Shown here one piece after another: positions 32,715-41,030 of a DNA stretch of 42,224 nucleotides. The stretch's first letter is position 1. Every line of letters begins with the position of its first letter. A program made the translations under genes and the position numbers. This DNA comes from DASRTE01 sp035316885 (GTDB taxonomy: Bacteria > Actinomycetota > Actinomycetes > Jiangellales > Jiangellaceae), in assembly GCA_035316885.1 (NCBI GenBank), contig DATHII010000108.1, positions 1 through 42,224 on the forward strand, given 5' to 3'. The notes below the pieces were generated by a model. The model searched no databases, was not told where the DNA came from, and worked only from the letters and a program-made list of their open reading frames with translations.

Positions 32715-34351
32715 GGAAGCTCCTCGAATCGGGTGTGTAGGACGCCGCCAGTGTCGATGGCCGTGACCAGGTGGCCACGCCAGCGCACGTCGTCGCGGTC
32801 GGGATGGTCCTCGCGCCAGTGCCCGCCGCGCGTCTCTTCGCGGAGCGCGGCGTGGTCGACCAGGGTGGTCGCGACGGCGTGCAGGTTGGCGGTCTCCCAC
32901 GCCTCGGTCGTGGGCTCGCCGGTGCCGCGATCCGCGATCAGCTGGTCGAGGCAGGATGCTGCCGTCGCCAGCGACGCCGCCGTACGGACCACGCCTGCTC
33001 CAGCGGTCATCGCGCCCTGGACGAACAGCCGCGCATCCGGGGAGAGCAGCCCGGGCGCGCCGGGACGCTGGACCGGCTCGGCCTGCGGCGCCAGGCCTGC
33101 GGAGAGATCGGCGGCGATGCGGTGGCCGAACACCAGCCCTTCGAGCAGCGAGTTCGAGGCCAGCCGGTTCGCTCCGTGGACCCCCGTGCACGAGACCTCG
33201 CCGCAGGCGTAGAGGCCGGGCAGAGAGGCCCGCCCGTAGAGGTCGGTCCGGACGCCACCGCTGGCGTAGTGCTGCGCCGGAGCGACGGGGACCAGTCGGG
33301 TCGCCGGGTCGAAGCCGTTCTCGCGGCAGCGGGCGACGATCGTCGGGAAGCGTTGCTCGAGGAATGCCGCGCCGAGGTGGCGGGCATCCAGCCAGACGTG
33401 CTCGGCGCCGGTCTCGGCCATCGCCGTGACCACGCCCTTTGCGACGATGTCGCGCGGTGCCAGCTCCGCCAGTGGATGACGGCCGACCATGAACCGGCGG
33501 CCCTCGACGTCGCGCAGCACGGCTCCCTCACCACGCACGGCCTCGGAGATCAGCGGCTGCTGTCCCTTGGCCGAGCGGCCGAGCCACATCACCGTCGGGT
33601 GGAACTGGACGAACTCGAGATCGGCGATCTCGGCGCCGGCTCGCAGGGCTGCCGCGACGCCGTCGCCGGTCGACACCGGTGGGTTCGTCGTCGACGCGTA
33701 CACCTGGCCGAGGCCTCCGGTCGCGAGCACGATCGCCCTGCCCAGAGCCGCACCGACGCCGTCGCGCTGTCCCTCCCCGATGACGTGCAGGCTGACACCG
33801 GCGGCCCGCCCGTCGGCGTCGGTCAGTACGTCGATCACGAGGGCGTGCTGGACGACCTCGATGCCCGGGTCCTCACGAACGGCGTTCAGTGCCTCGATCA
33901 GCGCCCGCGAGATCTCGCGTCCCGTGGCGTCGCCGCCGGCGTGTGCGATCCGGTCCCGGTGATGGCCGCCCTCGCGAGCGAGGGCGATCTCCCCCTCGGC
34001 CGTGCGTTCGAAGTTCGCGCCAAGGGCGACGAGCTCACGCACCCGCTGAGGCCCCTCGGTGACGAGCGTGCGCACGGCGGTCTCGTCACAGAGGCCGACG
34101 CCCGCGACCAGGGTGTCCGCGAGATGCTGCTCGGGGCTGTCCTCCGGGTCGAGCGCGGCGGCGATGCCACCCTGCGCCCACACCGTCGAGCCTTCGTCGA
34201 GCAGGGTCTTGGTGACGAGCAGGACGCGGCCGGCCTTGCGGGCCTCCAACGCGGTGGTCAGACCGGCGATACCGCTGCCGACCACGACGACGTCGGCCTG
34301 GACCGTCCAGCCAGGCTCGGGTGCGGCGAGCTGCCGTGGCAGCGTGGTCAT
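32711..34351 (-). CDS. nadB: L-aspartate oxidase
   Basis: This 546-residue FAD enzyme oxidises aspartate to iminoaspartate, the first step of de novo NAD synthesis. The FAD motif VVVVGSGIAGLTTALEA is at residues 20-36. The substrate loops AREGGHHRDRI and HPTVMW, the catalytic-site GGVRTDLYG and the flavin-binding ACGEVSCTGVHGANRLASNS are all intact. It overlaps both neighbours by four bases (panC and nadC). Its usual partner NadA is missing here and must be encoded elsewhere, or quinolinate comes from another route. Confidence 0.95.
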   Translation of the reverse strand: MTTLPRQLAAPEPGWTVQADVVVVGSGIAGLTTALEARKAGRVLLVTKTLLDEGSTVWAQGGIAAALDPEDSPEQHLADTLVAGVGLCDETAVRTLVTEGPQRVRELVALGANFERTAEGEIALAREGGHHRDRIAHAGGDATGREISRALIEALNAVREDPGIEVVQHALVIDVLTDADGRAAGVSLHVIGEGQRDGVGAALGRAIVLATGGLGQVYASTTNPPVSTGDGVAAALRAGAEIADLEFVQFHPTVMWLGRSAKGQQPLISEAVRGEGAVLRDVEGRRFMVGRHPLAELAPRDIVAKGVVTAMAETGAEHVWLDARHLGAAFLEQRFPTIVARCRENGFDPATRLVPVAPAQHYASGGVRTDLYGRASLPGLYACGEVSCTGVHGANRLASNSLLEGLVFGHRIAADLSAGLAPQAEPVQRPGAPGLLSPDARLFVQGAMTAGAGVVRTAASLATAASCLDQLIADRGTGEPTTEAWETANLHAVATTLVDHAALREETRGGHWREDHPDRDDVRWRGHLVTAIDTGGVLHTRFEELP

Positions 34352-35208
34352 CGCAGGTCGACCGCGACGTTGTCGATCAACCGGGTCGAACCCACCCGGG
34401 CGGCGACGAGCAGGCGCGCCTCGCCCCTGGCAGGCGCCGGGCCCAGCTGCGGGTTCCGCAACTCGAGATAGTCGAGATCGACCTCGGCGACGCCCTCGAG
34501 CACGGCCACCGCACTCTCGAGAACGGCTGTGGCTCCCTTCACGCCGGCATCCGAGCCGGCGATGAGTGCGCGCGACAGGGCAAGCGCTGCTGACCGGTGC
34601 CCGGCGTCCAGGAAGCGGTTGCGACTGGACAGGGCGAGACCGTCGGGTTCCCGGACCGTCGGAACACCGACGATCTCGTAGGGCATGTCCAGGTCGTCGA
34701 CCATCCGGCGCACGAGCACGAGCTGCTGGTAGTCCTTCTCGCCGAACATCGCGAACGTCGGGACGGTGAGGTTGAGCAGTTTCGTCACGACCGTCAGCAC
34801 ACCGGCGAAGTGCGTCGGACGGGCAGCGCCCTCGAGCTCAGCGGCCAGCGGCCCAGGGTCGACGGTGACCCTCGGCTCACCGTCGGGGTACATCTCGGCG
34901 CGGTGGGGAGCAAAGACGAGCTCGACGCCCTCCGTGCGACAGACATCGAGGTCGGCCTCCAGCGTGCGCGGATAACGGTCCTGGTCCTCGTCAGCGCCGA
35001 ACTGGAGTGGGTTCACGAAGATCGTCACGATGACGGCTCCGTCCGGGCCGACACGGTCCCGCGCTGCTCGGATCAGAGCTATGTGACCGTCGTGCAACGC
35101 CCCCATGGTCATGACGACTGCGGTCTCCGCGTCCGCCGCCGCCTGAGCGTCCGCCAGCGCCGCCCGGGTCGAGGCGAGGACGGGTCCGTCGTGGGTGGGA
35201 ATCGTCAA
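34348..35208 (-). CDS. panC: Pantothenate synthetase
   Basis: The 286-residue enzyme joins pantoate and beta-alanine. It has the HIGH-type motif MGALHDGHIAL, the FVNPLQFG loop, FGEKDYQQL (KMSK-like region) and SSRNRFL. The start is the least certain part. The family length and N-terminal similarity point to TTG at 35208 (TIPTHDGPVLAST), with GGAAGG only two bases before it; no ATG or GTG is available at a suitable place. Further upstream the frame turns Pro/Arg-rich. It is followed without gap by nadB-nadC-coaX. The DUF2520 gene lies 100 bases upstream. Confidence 0.9.
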   Translation of the reverse strand: MTIPTHDGPVLASTRAALADAQAAADAETAVVMTMGALHDGHIALIRAARDRVGPDGAVIVTIFVNPLQFGADEDQDRYPRTLEADLDVCRTEGVELVFAPHRAEMYPDGEPRVTVDPGPLAAELEGAARPTHFAGVLTVVTKLLNLTVPTFAMFGEKDYQQLVLVRRMVDDLDMPYEIVGVPTVREPDGLALSSRNRFLDAGHRSAALALSRALIAGSDAGVKGATAVLESAVAVLEGVAEVDLDYLELRNPQLGPAPARGEARLLVAARVGSTRLIDNVAVDLR

Positions 35209-35308
35209 CGCCTTCCGTTCCAGTCCGCTGCAGGTACCGGACGATCGCGCAAGGCTACCCCCGAGCCCGGCGCGGGGAGGCCGAGCCCGATGTCGACGGT
35301 GGCTCGCG

Positions 35309-36253
35309 TCAGTGGCGGGCCTGGTCGGGACGTTCGGCGAGCACGTCCAAGAGGGGCTCGGCATCCGTGGCGCGCAACCGTCCGGCGGCGAGTGCTCTCG
35401 TGGCTGTGCGCCGGGCCAGGGCGACATAGGCCGCAACGGCCTCGGGCGCGGCACGGTCGATCTCTTCGACGTGCCGGGCGACGGTGCCCGCATCGCCGCG
35501 CGCGACCGGACCGGTCAGCGCGGCGTCACCCTGACGGAGCACGTTGTCCAGCGTGGCCGACAGCAGCGGTGCGAGCGTGCGATCGGGTTCCGTCACGCCG
35601 GCCGCTCGGAGCAGGTCCATCGCATCCGCGATCAGCGTGACCAGGTGGTTCGAGCCGTGGGCAAGAGCCGCGTGGTAGAGCGTCCGGTGCTCCTCGGCGA
35701 TGCGGACCGGTTCTGCGCCCATCTCGACGACGAGCGCCTCAGCGACGGGCCACAGGGGCTCGGGGGCGGTGACGCCGAAAACTGCGCCGGCCAGCCGCTC
35801 GAGGTCGAGCGCCGTGCCGGTGAACGTCATCGCGGGATGCAGCGCGAGGGGTAGCGCACCGACGTGCGTCGCCGGCTCCAGAACGGCCGCGCCGTAGCGG
35901 CCACTGGTGTGGGCGACGAGCTGGCCCGTTCGTACCGAACCGGTGGTGACCAGGCCCTCGACCAACCCGGGCAGCGCGTCGTCGGGCACCGCGAGAAGCA
36001 CCAGGTCCGACTGCTCGAAGACCTCGGCCGGTGTGACGAGCGGAACACCGGGCAACAGCGCATGCGCGCGCTGCCGGCTGGCCACCGAGACGCCGTACGC
36101 CGCCACGACGCGGTGCCCGGCTCGGCGCAGGGCAGCCGTGAGTACGGCCCCAACCCGCCCGGTGCCGACGACGCCCACGTCGAGCCGTGCTGGCCGGCCC
36201 GGGCCGTCGTCGTTCACGTGCTCGTGACCGGTGGGGTCGTCGGGCTCAGTCAC
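35309..36253 (-). CDS. Rossmann-like plus DUF2520 protein
   Basis: The 314-residue protein resembles 6-phosphogluconate/ketopantoate-reductase-like dehydrogenases. It has an N-terminal Rossmann domain (VGVVGTGRVGAVLTAALRRAGH, then LVLLAVPDDAL), the segment PLALHPAMTFTGT and a helical DUF2520 C-terminal domain. In M. tuberculosis the equivalent gene (Rv3603c) precedes panC. An attractive idea is that it supplies pantoate in place of PanE, but this is inference. Start: GTG at 36253 has AAGGGG six bases upstream, whereas the ATG two codons earlier touches that sequence, so GTG is preferred. Confidence 0.85.
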   Translation of the reverse strand: MTEPDDPTGHEHVNDDGPGRPARLDVGVVGTGRVGAVLTAALRRAGHRVVAAYGVSVASRQRAHALLPGVPLVTPAEVFEQSDLVLLAVPDDALPGLVEGLVTTGSVRTGQLVAHTSGRYGAAVLEPATHVGALPLALHPAMTFTGTALDLERLAGAVFGVTAPEPLWPVAEALVVEMGAEPVRIAEEHRTLYHAALAHGSNHLVTLIADAMDLLRAAGVTEPDRTLAPLLSATLDNVLRQGDAALTGPVARGDAGTVARHVEEIDRAAPEAVAAYVALARRTATRALAAGRLRATDAEPLLDVLAERPDQARH

Positions 36254-36338
36254 AGTCATCCCCTTCGGGGGCCGGCCGGCGGCGCTGGCCGTCCGGTCGC
36301 CCAGGCTAACAATGCTCGCACCGCTGCACCCCCGCGTT

Positions 36339-36406
36339 CCCGTTGATCATGGCGAAGTGGGGCTCCACACCACCTCCGAACTCCCATTTCGCCATGATCA
36401 ACGGGG
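36339..36406. repeat. TTGATCA-type inverted repeat in a divergent promoter region
   Basis: Arms of about 23 bases (36339-36361 and 36384-36406) pair with one mismatch. Each begins CCCGTTGATCATGGCGAA and the loop is about 22 bases. Its right arm ends four bases before the -10 box of the MidA-like gene, so it might affect transcription of both divergent genes. Confidence 0.65.
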
Positions 36407-36409
36407 GCT

Positions 36410-36415
36410 TAGGGT
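36410..36415 (+). promoter_or_regulatory. Leaderless -10 box (TAGGGT) of the MidA-like gene
   Basis: TAGGGT is followed by six bases and the GTG at 36422. The -35 region falls within the inverted repeat. Confidence 0.6.
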
Positions 36416-36421
36416 GCAATC

Positions 36422-37402
36422 GTGGGCTGGCCGATGTGGCGCGAGGCGACGCAGGACGCGCTCTACGGGCCCGATGGCTTTTTCCGGCGCGAGCGGCCGG
36501 CTGACCACTTCCGGACGTCGATCCATGCGTCGCCCCTGTTCGCCGGTGCGATCGCGGAGCTCGCGCATGCGTCCGGCCTGCATGCCGTCGTCGACCTGGG
36601 CGCCGGGGCCGGTGAGTTGCTCACAGAGTTGCACCGGCGCGAGATCGGAGCCGCCCTGTCGGGGGTCGAGGTCGCGGAGCGACCCTCCGGACTTCCCGAC
36701 CCGATCGTCTGGTCCGCTGAGTTACCCCCGGACCTGGAGAGCGTCCTTGTCGTAGCGAACGAATGGCTGGACGACGTGCCCCTCGACGTCGTCGAGGTGG
36801 ATGAGAGTGGCGTGGCCCGCGTCGTCCATGTCGATCCGGCCTCGGGCGCAGAACGCCCGGGGGCGCCTCCGACGGCGCACGACGTGGCGTGGCTCGACAG
36901 TTGGTGGCCGGTCGACGGTGCGGAGCCCGGAACCCGCGCCGAGATCGGCCGGTCTCGCGACGACGCATGGTCGGATGCGGTGCGGCGGGTCGCCAGCGGG
37001 GTGCTCGTGGCCGTCGACTACTCCCACGGCCGCGCTGCCCGCCCACCGTTCGGCACGCTCGCGGGCTACCGCGACGGGCGGATGGTGCGGCCGGTGCCGG
37101 ACGGCTCGTGCAACATCACGGCACACGTCGCACTCGACGCCTGCGCCGCGGCCGGCGTCGCGTCCGGCGCCACGGCGACGCTGCTCACCACTCAGCGCGA
37201 AGCCCTGCAGGCTCTCGGCGTCGACGGGTCCTTGCCGGATCGCGCGCTGGCGACATCGGATCCGCCGGCCTACGTTGCAGCCCTTGCGGCGTCCTCGCAG
37301 GCGGGCGAACTGCTCGACCCCGCGGGTCTGGGCGGATTCGGCTGGCTAGTCCAGACTGTCGGCGTCCACCTCCCGCCACCACTTCGCCCTCTTGGCAGTT
37401 GA
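36422..37402 (+). CDS. MidA/NDUFAF7-family SAM-dependent methyltransferase
   Basis: The 326-residue protein has the SAM-dependent methyltransferase fold of the MidA family (COG1565). YGPDGFFRRERPADHFRTS is near the N-terminus, VVDLGAGAGELLTEL is the SAM motif I, and VVANEWLDDVPLDVVE corresponds to the ANExxDAxP signature. GVLVAVDYSHGR is followed by VRPVPDGSCNITAHV, as in the family. In mitochondria NDUFAF7 dimethylates an Arg of NDUFS2, the NuoD homologue, during complex I assembly. A lone NuoD gene lies 2.4 kb away in this cluster. Bacterial MidA targets are unproven, so the link is inference. Confidence 0.82.
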   Translation: MGWPMWREATQDALYGPDGFFRRERPADHFRTSIHASPLFAGAIAELAHASGLHAVVDLGAGAGELLTELHRREIGAALSGVEVAERPSGLPDPIVWSAELPPDLESVLVVANEWLDDVPLDVVEVDESGVARVVHVDPASGAERPGAPPTAHDVAWLDSWWPVDGAEPGTRAEIGRSRDDAWSDAVRRVASGVLVAVDYSHGRAARPPFGTLAGYRDGRMVRPVPDGSCNITAHVALDACAAAGVASGATATLLTTQREALQALGVDGSLPDRALATSDPPAYVAALAASSQAGELLDPAGLGGFGWLVQTVGVHLPPPLRPLGS

Positions 37403-37410
37403 TCACGCGG

Positions 37411-37827
37411 TCAGGCGGTGAGATCGGCGCGGCGCTGGTCGTCGGCGCCGGGGACCGGGGCGGCAGCGTCGGCGCCGAGCTCGACGATGCGGTTCCGGCC
37501 GTCGACGTGGACGATCCGCGGCCGATGTCGGCGAGCCTCGCCGTCGTCCATCAGCCCGTAGGCTATGATGATCACCAGGTCGTCCGGCGACACGAGCCGT
37601 GCGGCGGCCCCGTTGATGCCGAGCACCCCGGAGCCCCGCACGCCGGCCATCGTGTACGTCGTCAGCCGCGCTCCGTTGGTGACATCGACGATGTCGACCT
37701 GCTCGCCCGGCAGGAGGTCGGCGGCGTCGAGGAGGTCGGCGTCGACGGTGACCGACCCCACGTAGTGCAGGTCAGCCTGGGTCACGGTGGCGCGGTGGAT
37801 CTTGCTCTTCATCATCGTGCGGAACAC
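37411..37827 (-). CDS. panD: Aspartate 1-decarboxylase (pyruvoyl)
   Basis: The 138-residue proenzyme makes beta-alanine for pantothenate. The self-cleavage site Gly24-Ser25 is in ADLHYVGSVTVD, and the beta-barrel motifs INGAAA, TNGARLTTY and DLVIIIAYG are intact. GTG at 37827 gives MFRTMMKSKIHRATVT, matching the family start; GGGAG lies five bases upstream. The first 56 bases overlap the 3' end of the bPH2 gene in another frame, so the gene is last of a three-gene unit. panC is 7 kb-scale distant in a separate transcript. Confidence 0.95.
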   Translation of the reverse strand: MFRTMMKSKIHRATVTQADLHYVGSVTVDADLLDAADLLPGEQVDIVDVTNGARLTTYTMAGVRGSGVLGINGAAARLVSPDDLVIIIAYGLMDDGEARRHRPRIVHVDGRNRIVELGADAAAPVPGADDQRRADLTA

Positions 37828-39313
37828 GAGGACTCCCGTTCTGGTCGATCGATGCGGCGGCAGCGCCGTCACCGTCGTGGTGCGTCACCATCCATTGTTC
37901 GGGAACGTCCACCTTCCTGGCCAATCGCGACCGGACCGCCTGCTCCTCGACGATCCGGCGAGCCTGTGCCGCAGGGCGGTGCGCTATGGATGCGTCGACC
38001 GGGCCGGGCGTCGTGTCGACGTGCACAGTGGCGAGGTCCAGCTTCCGCTGCACCGGGCCCTGCGTGAGCCGGACGCTCTGCGTCTTCGCATGGGGGACGG
38101 CCGTGAGCCGGCGGAACAGCACTCCCTCGCGGACCACGATCACCCGGTCGTCGGCGCCGTAGGCGAGCCGGCGCCATCCGATCGGGCGCAGCCACCCCGC
38201 CCGCCGGGGAGCCGGGTCGAGAGCGATGCTCGCCGGGTCGGCCCCCGCCAGAGCGAGACGCATGACACCGACGGCCTCGTCGACGGGGGCGACGGGGAGC
38301 AACGTCGAGCTCGTCGAGTTGTCGGCTCCGGAGCTGCCGGCGTACCCGGCGACGTCGACGTCGACCCGAGCCCATCCGGGCAGCCGCCACAACAGCGATT
38401 GCCGGATCGCCACGCCCTGGATCCGGCCGGGTGGCACGGTCTGTGCCTTCGTGTCCAGCAGCCCCTTGCGGATGCGGAACCCATCGGGCGACTCGGCCAG
38501 GACAAAGCCGAAGTTGCGGCCGAACTGGTTCCACAATGCGAGCCCGATCGCCAACGCGCCCGGGAACACTGCTGACAGCACGCCGACGGCCACCTCATCG
38601 CCGCCGACGACGAACGCGCCGCCCAGGCTCACGAGCAGCACCACGCCGGTGACGAACGTCCCGGACAGAATCGTCGAGCCCAGCAGTCGCCCCAGCGGTA
38701 CCTCGTGCGCGACCCGTTCGGGCGCTTCCGGAGTCTCGGCGTCGATACCTGCGGCCCGCGCCAACAGCTCAGCCCGCAGCCGGAGGGCATCGTCGGCCGA
38801 GAGGTAGGCGAGCGGTGCCTCGGTGGTCGACCCGCCCGCGACCTCGAGCCGGAGCTCGGATACGCCGAGCAGCCGGCCGGCCAGCGGCCGATTGACGTCG
38901 ACCGCTTGGAGCCGGTCGAGGCGGACCCGCCGGGACCGCCGCTGGAAGATGCCGGAGTCGATGCGCAACGCGTCGCCGTCGAACCCGTAACGCGTGAACC
39001 ACCAGGAGGCGAGTCCGGCTCCGAACCCCAGCAGGGCGATGACCGGCAGGATCAGCACGAACCGACCCGGGTCGCCAGCCCGGATCGCATCCTGCCCCCC
39101 GAAGGCGACGGCGCCGGCGAGCCACACCCACCCGCGCAGCAGGGGTGTCAACGGGTGCAGGCGGCGGAAGTGAGCCGGTGTGGGATCCGCGGCGCTCGCA
39201 CGAGGTCTCGGTGCACGGCCCGAGGCCGGAACAGCTGTCCCGGCCGACCGCGTCGTGGCGGCGTCGGCATCGCCGCTGGACCGGCCCTCCGGTGGGCCGT
39301 CCTGGTTGGTCAC
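37772..39313 (-). CDS. bPH2-domain (DUF304/YdbT-like) membrane protein
   Basis: The 513-residue protein has two to three bacterial PH-like (bPH2) domains joined to membrane spans. A disordered N-terminus (1-50) is followed by two spans (about 60-75 and 84-104), a first domain from RYGFDGDALRIDSGIFQRRSRRV, two more spans (about 212-262), and repeats of the motif 'RIRKGLLDTKAQTVPPGRIQ' and 'VIVVREGVLFRRLTAVPHAK'. This is the YdbT-type arrangement. Its partner YdbS-like protein is encoded immediately upstream (four-base overlap). YdbST is implicated in membrane protection in Bacillus. The 3' end overlaps panD by 56 bases. Confidence 0.85.
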   Translation of the reverse strand: MTNQDGPPEGRSSGDADAATTRSAGTAVPASGRAPRPRASAADPTPAHFRRLHPLTPLLRGWVWLAGAVAFGGQDAIRAGDPGRFVLILPVIALLGFGAGLASWWFTRYGFDGDALRIDSGIFQRRSRRVRLDRLQAVDVNRPLAGRLLGVSELRLEVAGGSTTEAPLAYLSADDALRLRAELLARAAGIDAETPEAPERVAHEVPLGRLLGSTILSGTFVTGVVLLVSLGGAFVVGGDEVAVGVLSAVFPGALAIGLALWNQFGRNFGFVLAESPDGFRIRKGLLDTKAQTVPPGRIQGVAIRQSLLWRLPGWARVDVDVAGYAGSSGADNSTSSTLLPVAPVDEAVGVMRLALAGADPASIALDPAPRRAGWLRPIGWRRLAYGADDRVIVVREGVLFRRLTAVPHAKTQSVRLTQGPVQRKLDLATVHVDTTPGPVDASIAHRPAAQARRIVEEQAVRSRLARKVDVPEQWMVTHHDGDGAAAASIDQNGSPRVPHDDEEQDPPRHRDPG

Positions 39314-39798
39314 AGCCCGGCCGCCTGAGCCTCACCGAGTGCGGCCAACCGGTCCCGCAGACGGGCGGCCTCGTCGGGCGGCAACCCGGGGATCCGAGCG
39401 TCCGACGCGGGTGAGGCCGTGTGGAGCTGCACCGTCGCGAGGCCGAGGCGACGCTCCAGCGGCCCCGACTGGACGTCGACGAACTGCATGCGCCCGTACG
39501 GGACGACGGTCAACTTGCGGAAGAGCACCCCGTGGGTGACGAGCAGGTCGTCCTCCCGCTCGGCGTAGCCCCAGGCACGCCAGTTCCGGTCGATCAGCCA
39601 CAGCCCCCAGCCGACCGCGACAGCGCCCAGCCCGACCGCCATCGCCGCGACCCACCAGTCCACCAGCCACCATCCGATGCCCGCGACGACGGCGACCAGG
39701 CCGAGGGTCCACAACATGAGAAGGCGTCCGCGGAGCACGGCGAGCTTGGGCGAGACACGTTGCCACGCCTCGCCCGGCGGAGAGAACACCTGGTCCAC
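39310..39798 (-). CDS. bPH2-domain (YdbS-like) membrane protein
   Basis: This 162-residue protein has two transmembrane spans (about 28-45 and 49-70) and one bPH2 domain: RAWGYAEREDDLLVTHGVLFR, KLTVVPYGRMQFVDVQSGPLE, RRLGLATVQLHT. With the larger partner it forms a YdbS/YdbT pair. Start: GTG at 39798 is preferred since TAGCCT lies seven bases upstream; the in-frame ATG at 39852 would sit only four bases from the divergent nuoD start and overlap both promoters. First gene of the bPH2-bPH2-panD unit. Confidence 0.82.
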   Translation of the reverse strand: MDQVFSPPGEAWQRVSPKLAVLRGRLLMLWTLGLVAVVAGIGWWLVDWWVAAMAVGLGAVAVGWGLWLIDRNWRAWGYAEREDDLLVTHGVLFRKLTVVPYGRMQFVDVQSGPLERRLGLATVQLHTASPASDARIPGLPPDEAARLRDRLAALGEAQAAGL

Positions 39799-39805
39799 TC
39801 GCGGC

Positions 39806-39811
39806 AGGCTA
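39806..39811 (-). promoter_or_regulatory. Leaderless -10 box (TAGCCT) of the bPH2-panD unit
   Basis: TAGCCT (minus strand) is seven bases before the GTG at 39798 and lies 32 bases from the opposing nuoD -10 region. Confidence 0.5.
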
Positions 39812-39843
39812 TGTCGTCCGGCGGCATCGAAGCGAACCCCTGG

Positions 39844-39849
39844 CAGACT
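39844..39849 (+). promoter_or_regulatory. Weak leaderless -10 box (CAGACT) of nuoD2
   Basis: CAGACT is followed by seven bases and the GTG at 39857. It matches the spacing of the other leaderless genes but not the TASSST sequence. Confidence 0.4.
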
Positions 39850-39856
39850 CATAGCC

Positions 39857-41020
39857 GTGACGCGCGAAGCGACCGTCGGTATCGGCTCCGGGGCGGGCGA
39901 ACTCGCCACAACCGACATGGTGCTGAACATCGGCCCGCAGCATCCGGCCACTCATGGCGTACTGCGCCTCCGCCTCACCCTCGACGGCGAGCGCATCGTC
40001 GACTGCGAGCCGATCATCGGCTACATGCACCGCGGCGCCGAGAAACTGTTCGAGGTCCGCGACTATCGCCAGATCGTGGTGCTGGCGAACCGGCACGACT
40101 GGCTTTCGGCTTTCTCCAACGAGCTCGGCGTCGTGATGGCCGCCGAGCGGATGCTCGGGATGGAGGTACCGGTACGGGCGATCTGGGCGCGCACCCTGAT
40201 GGCCGAGCTCAACCGAGTGCTGAACCACCTGATGTTCCTCGGGTCGTACCCGCTCGAGGTGGGTGCAATCACGCCGATCTTCTACGCGTTCCGGGAGCGC
40301 GAAGCGGTCCAGCAGGTCATGGAGGAGATCTCCGGCGGGCGCATGCACTACATGTTCAACAGGGTCGGCGGCCTGAAGGAGGATCTGCCGGCCGGGTGGC
40401 TAGCGCGGGCCGCGTCGGCGGTGGCGGGCGTCCGGTCCCGGCTGCCGGCCCTGACGGACATGATGCTGGGGAACGAGATCTTCCGGGCCCGGACGACGGG
40501 AGTCGGCCTGCTGTCTACAGAAGCCGTCCACGCGTACGGCGTCTCCGGGCCGATCGCTCGCGCCAGTGGCGTCGACATCGACCTACGCAGGGATGAGCCG
40601 TACCTCGCCTACGCGGAGCTGTTCCGTCCCGGGGGTCCGGGCCGAGTGGTGACGCGTTCGGACGGCGACTGCTACGCCCGCTTCTCGGTGCTGGCCGAAC
40701 AGGTCGACGTGTCTCTCGACCTTGCCGACGCGTGCCTTGACCAGCTTCGCTCATTGCCTCCTGGGCCGATCAACCTGAAGCTGCCCAAGGTGCTCAAGGT
40801 GCCCGAGGGCCACACCTACTGCTGGACCGAGAACCCCCTGGGGCTCAACGGCTATTACCTCGTCTCGCGCGGGGAGAAGACACCGTGGCGGCTCAAGCTG
40901 CGGTCCGCGTCGTTCAACAATGTCGCGGTCCTGCCCGAACTACTCCGCGGGTGCCTGATCGCCGACATGGTCGCGATCCTGGGCTCGACGTTCTTCGTCG
41001 TCGGCGACATCGACAAGTGA
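39857..41020 (+). CDS. nuoD: Solitary NuoD-like subunit (NuoD2 type)
   Basis: The 387-residue protein is a homologue of the 49-kDa complex I subunit NuoD. NIGPQHPATHGVLRL (25-39) includes His33, equivalent to quinone-site His38 of Thermus Nqo4. MHRGAEKL (57-64) holds Arg59, aligned with the methylated Arg85 of bovine NDUFS2. Where Thermus has the quinone-binding Tyr87, this protein has Trp82 (RHDWLSAF) with identical spacing from the His. The C-terminal GS-D motif is GSTFFVVGDIDK. No other nuo gene is present. These features match the isolated NuoD2 paralogues of actinobacteria near panC. The start GTG is supported by the family length and the -10 box. Confidence 0.88.
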   Translation: MTREATVGIGSGAGELATTDMVLNIGPQHPATHGVLRLRLTLDGERIVDCEPIIGYMHRGAEKLFEVRDYRQIVVLANRHDWLSAFSNELGVVMAAERMLGMEVPVRAIWARTLMAELNRVLNHLMFLGSYPLEVGAITPIFYAFREREAVQQVMEEISGGRMHYMFNRVGGLKEDLPAGWLARAASAVAGVRSRLPALTDMMLGNEIFRARTTGVGLLSTEAVHAYGVSGPIARASGVDIDLRRDEPYLAYAELFRPGGPGRVVTRSDGDCYARFSVLAEQVDVSLDLADACLDQLRSLPPGPINLKLPKVLKVPEGHTYCWTENPLGLNGYYLVSRGEKTPWRLKLRSASFNNVAVLPELLRGCLIADMVAILGSTFFVVGDIDK

Positions 41021-41030
41021 GGCTCGGCGA

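Noticed and set aside
39799..39852. ATG at 39852 as start of the bPH2 gene
   Set aside because: It would lie four bases from the divergent nuoD start and inside both promoters. The GTG at 39798, seven bases after TAGCCT, fits better.
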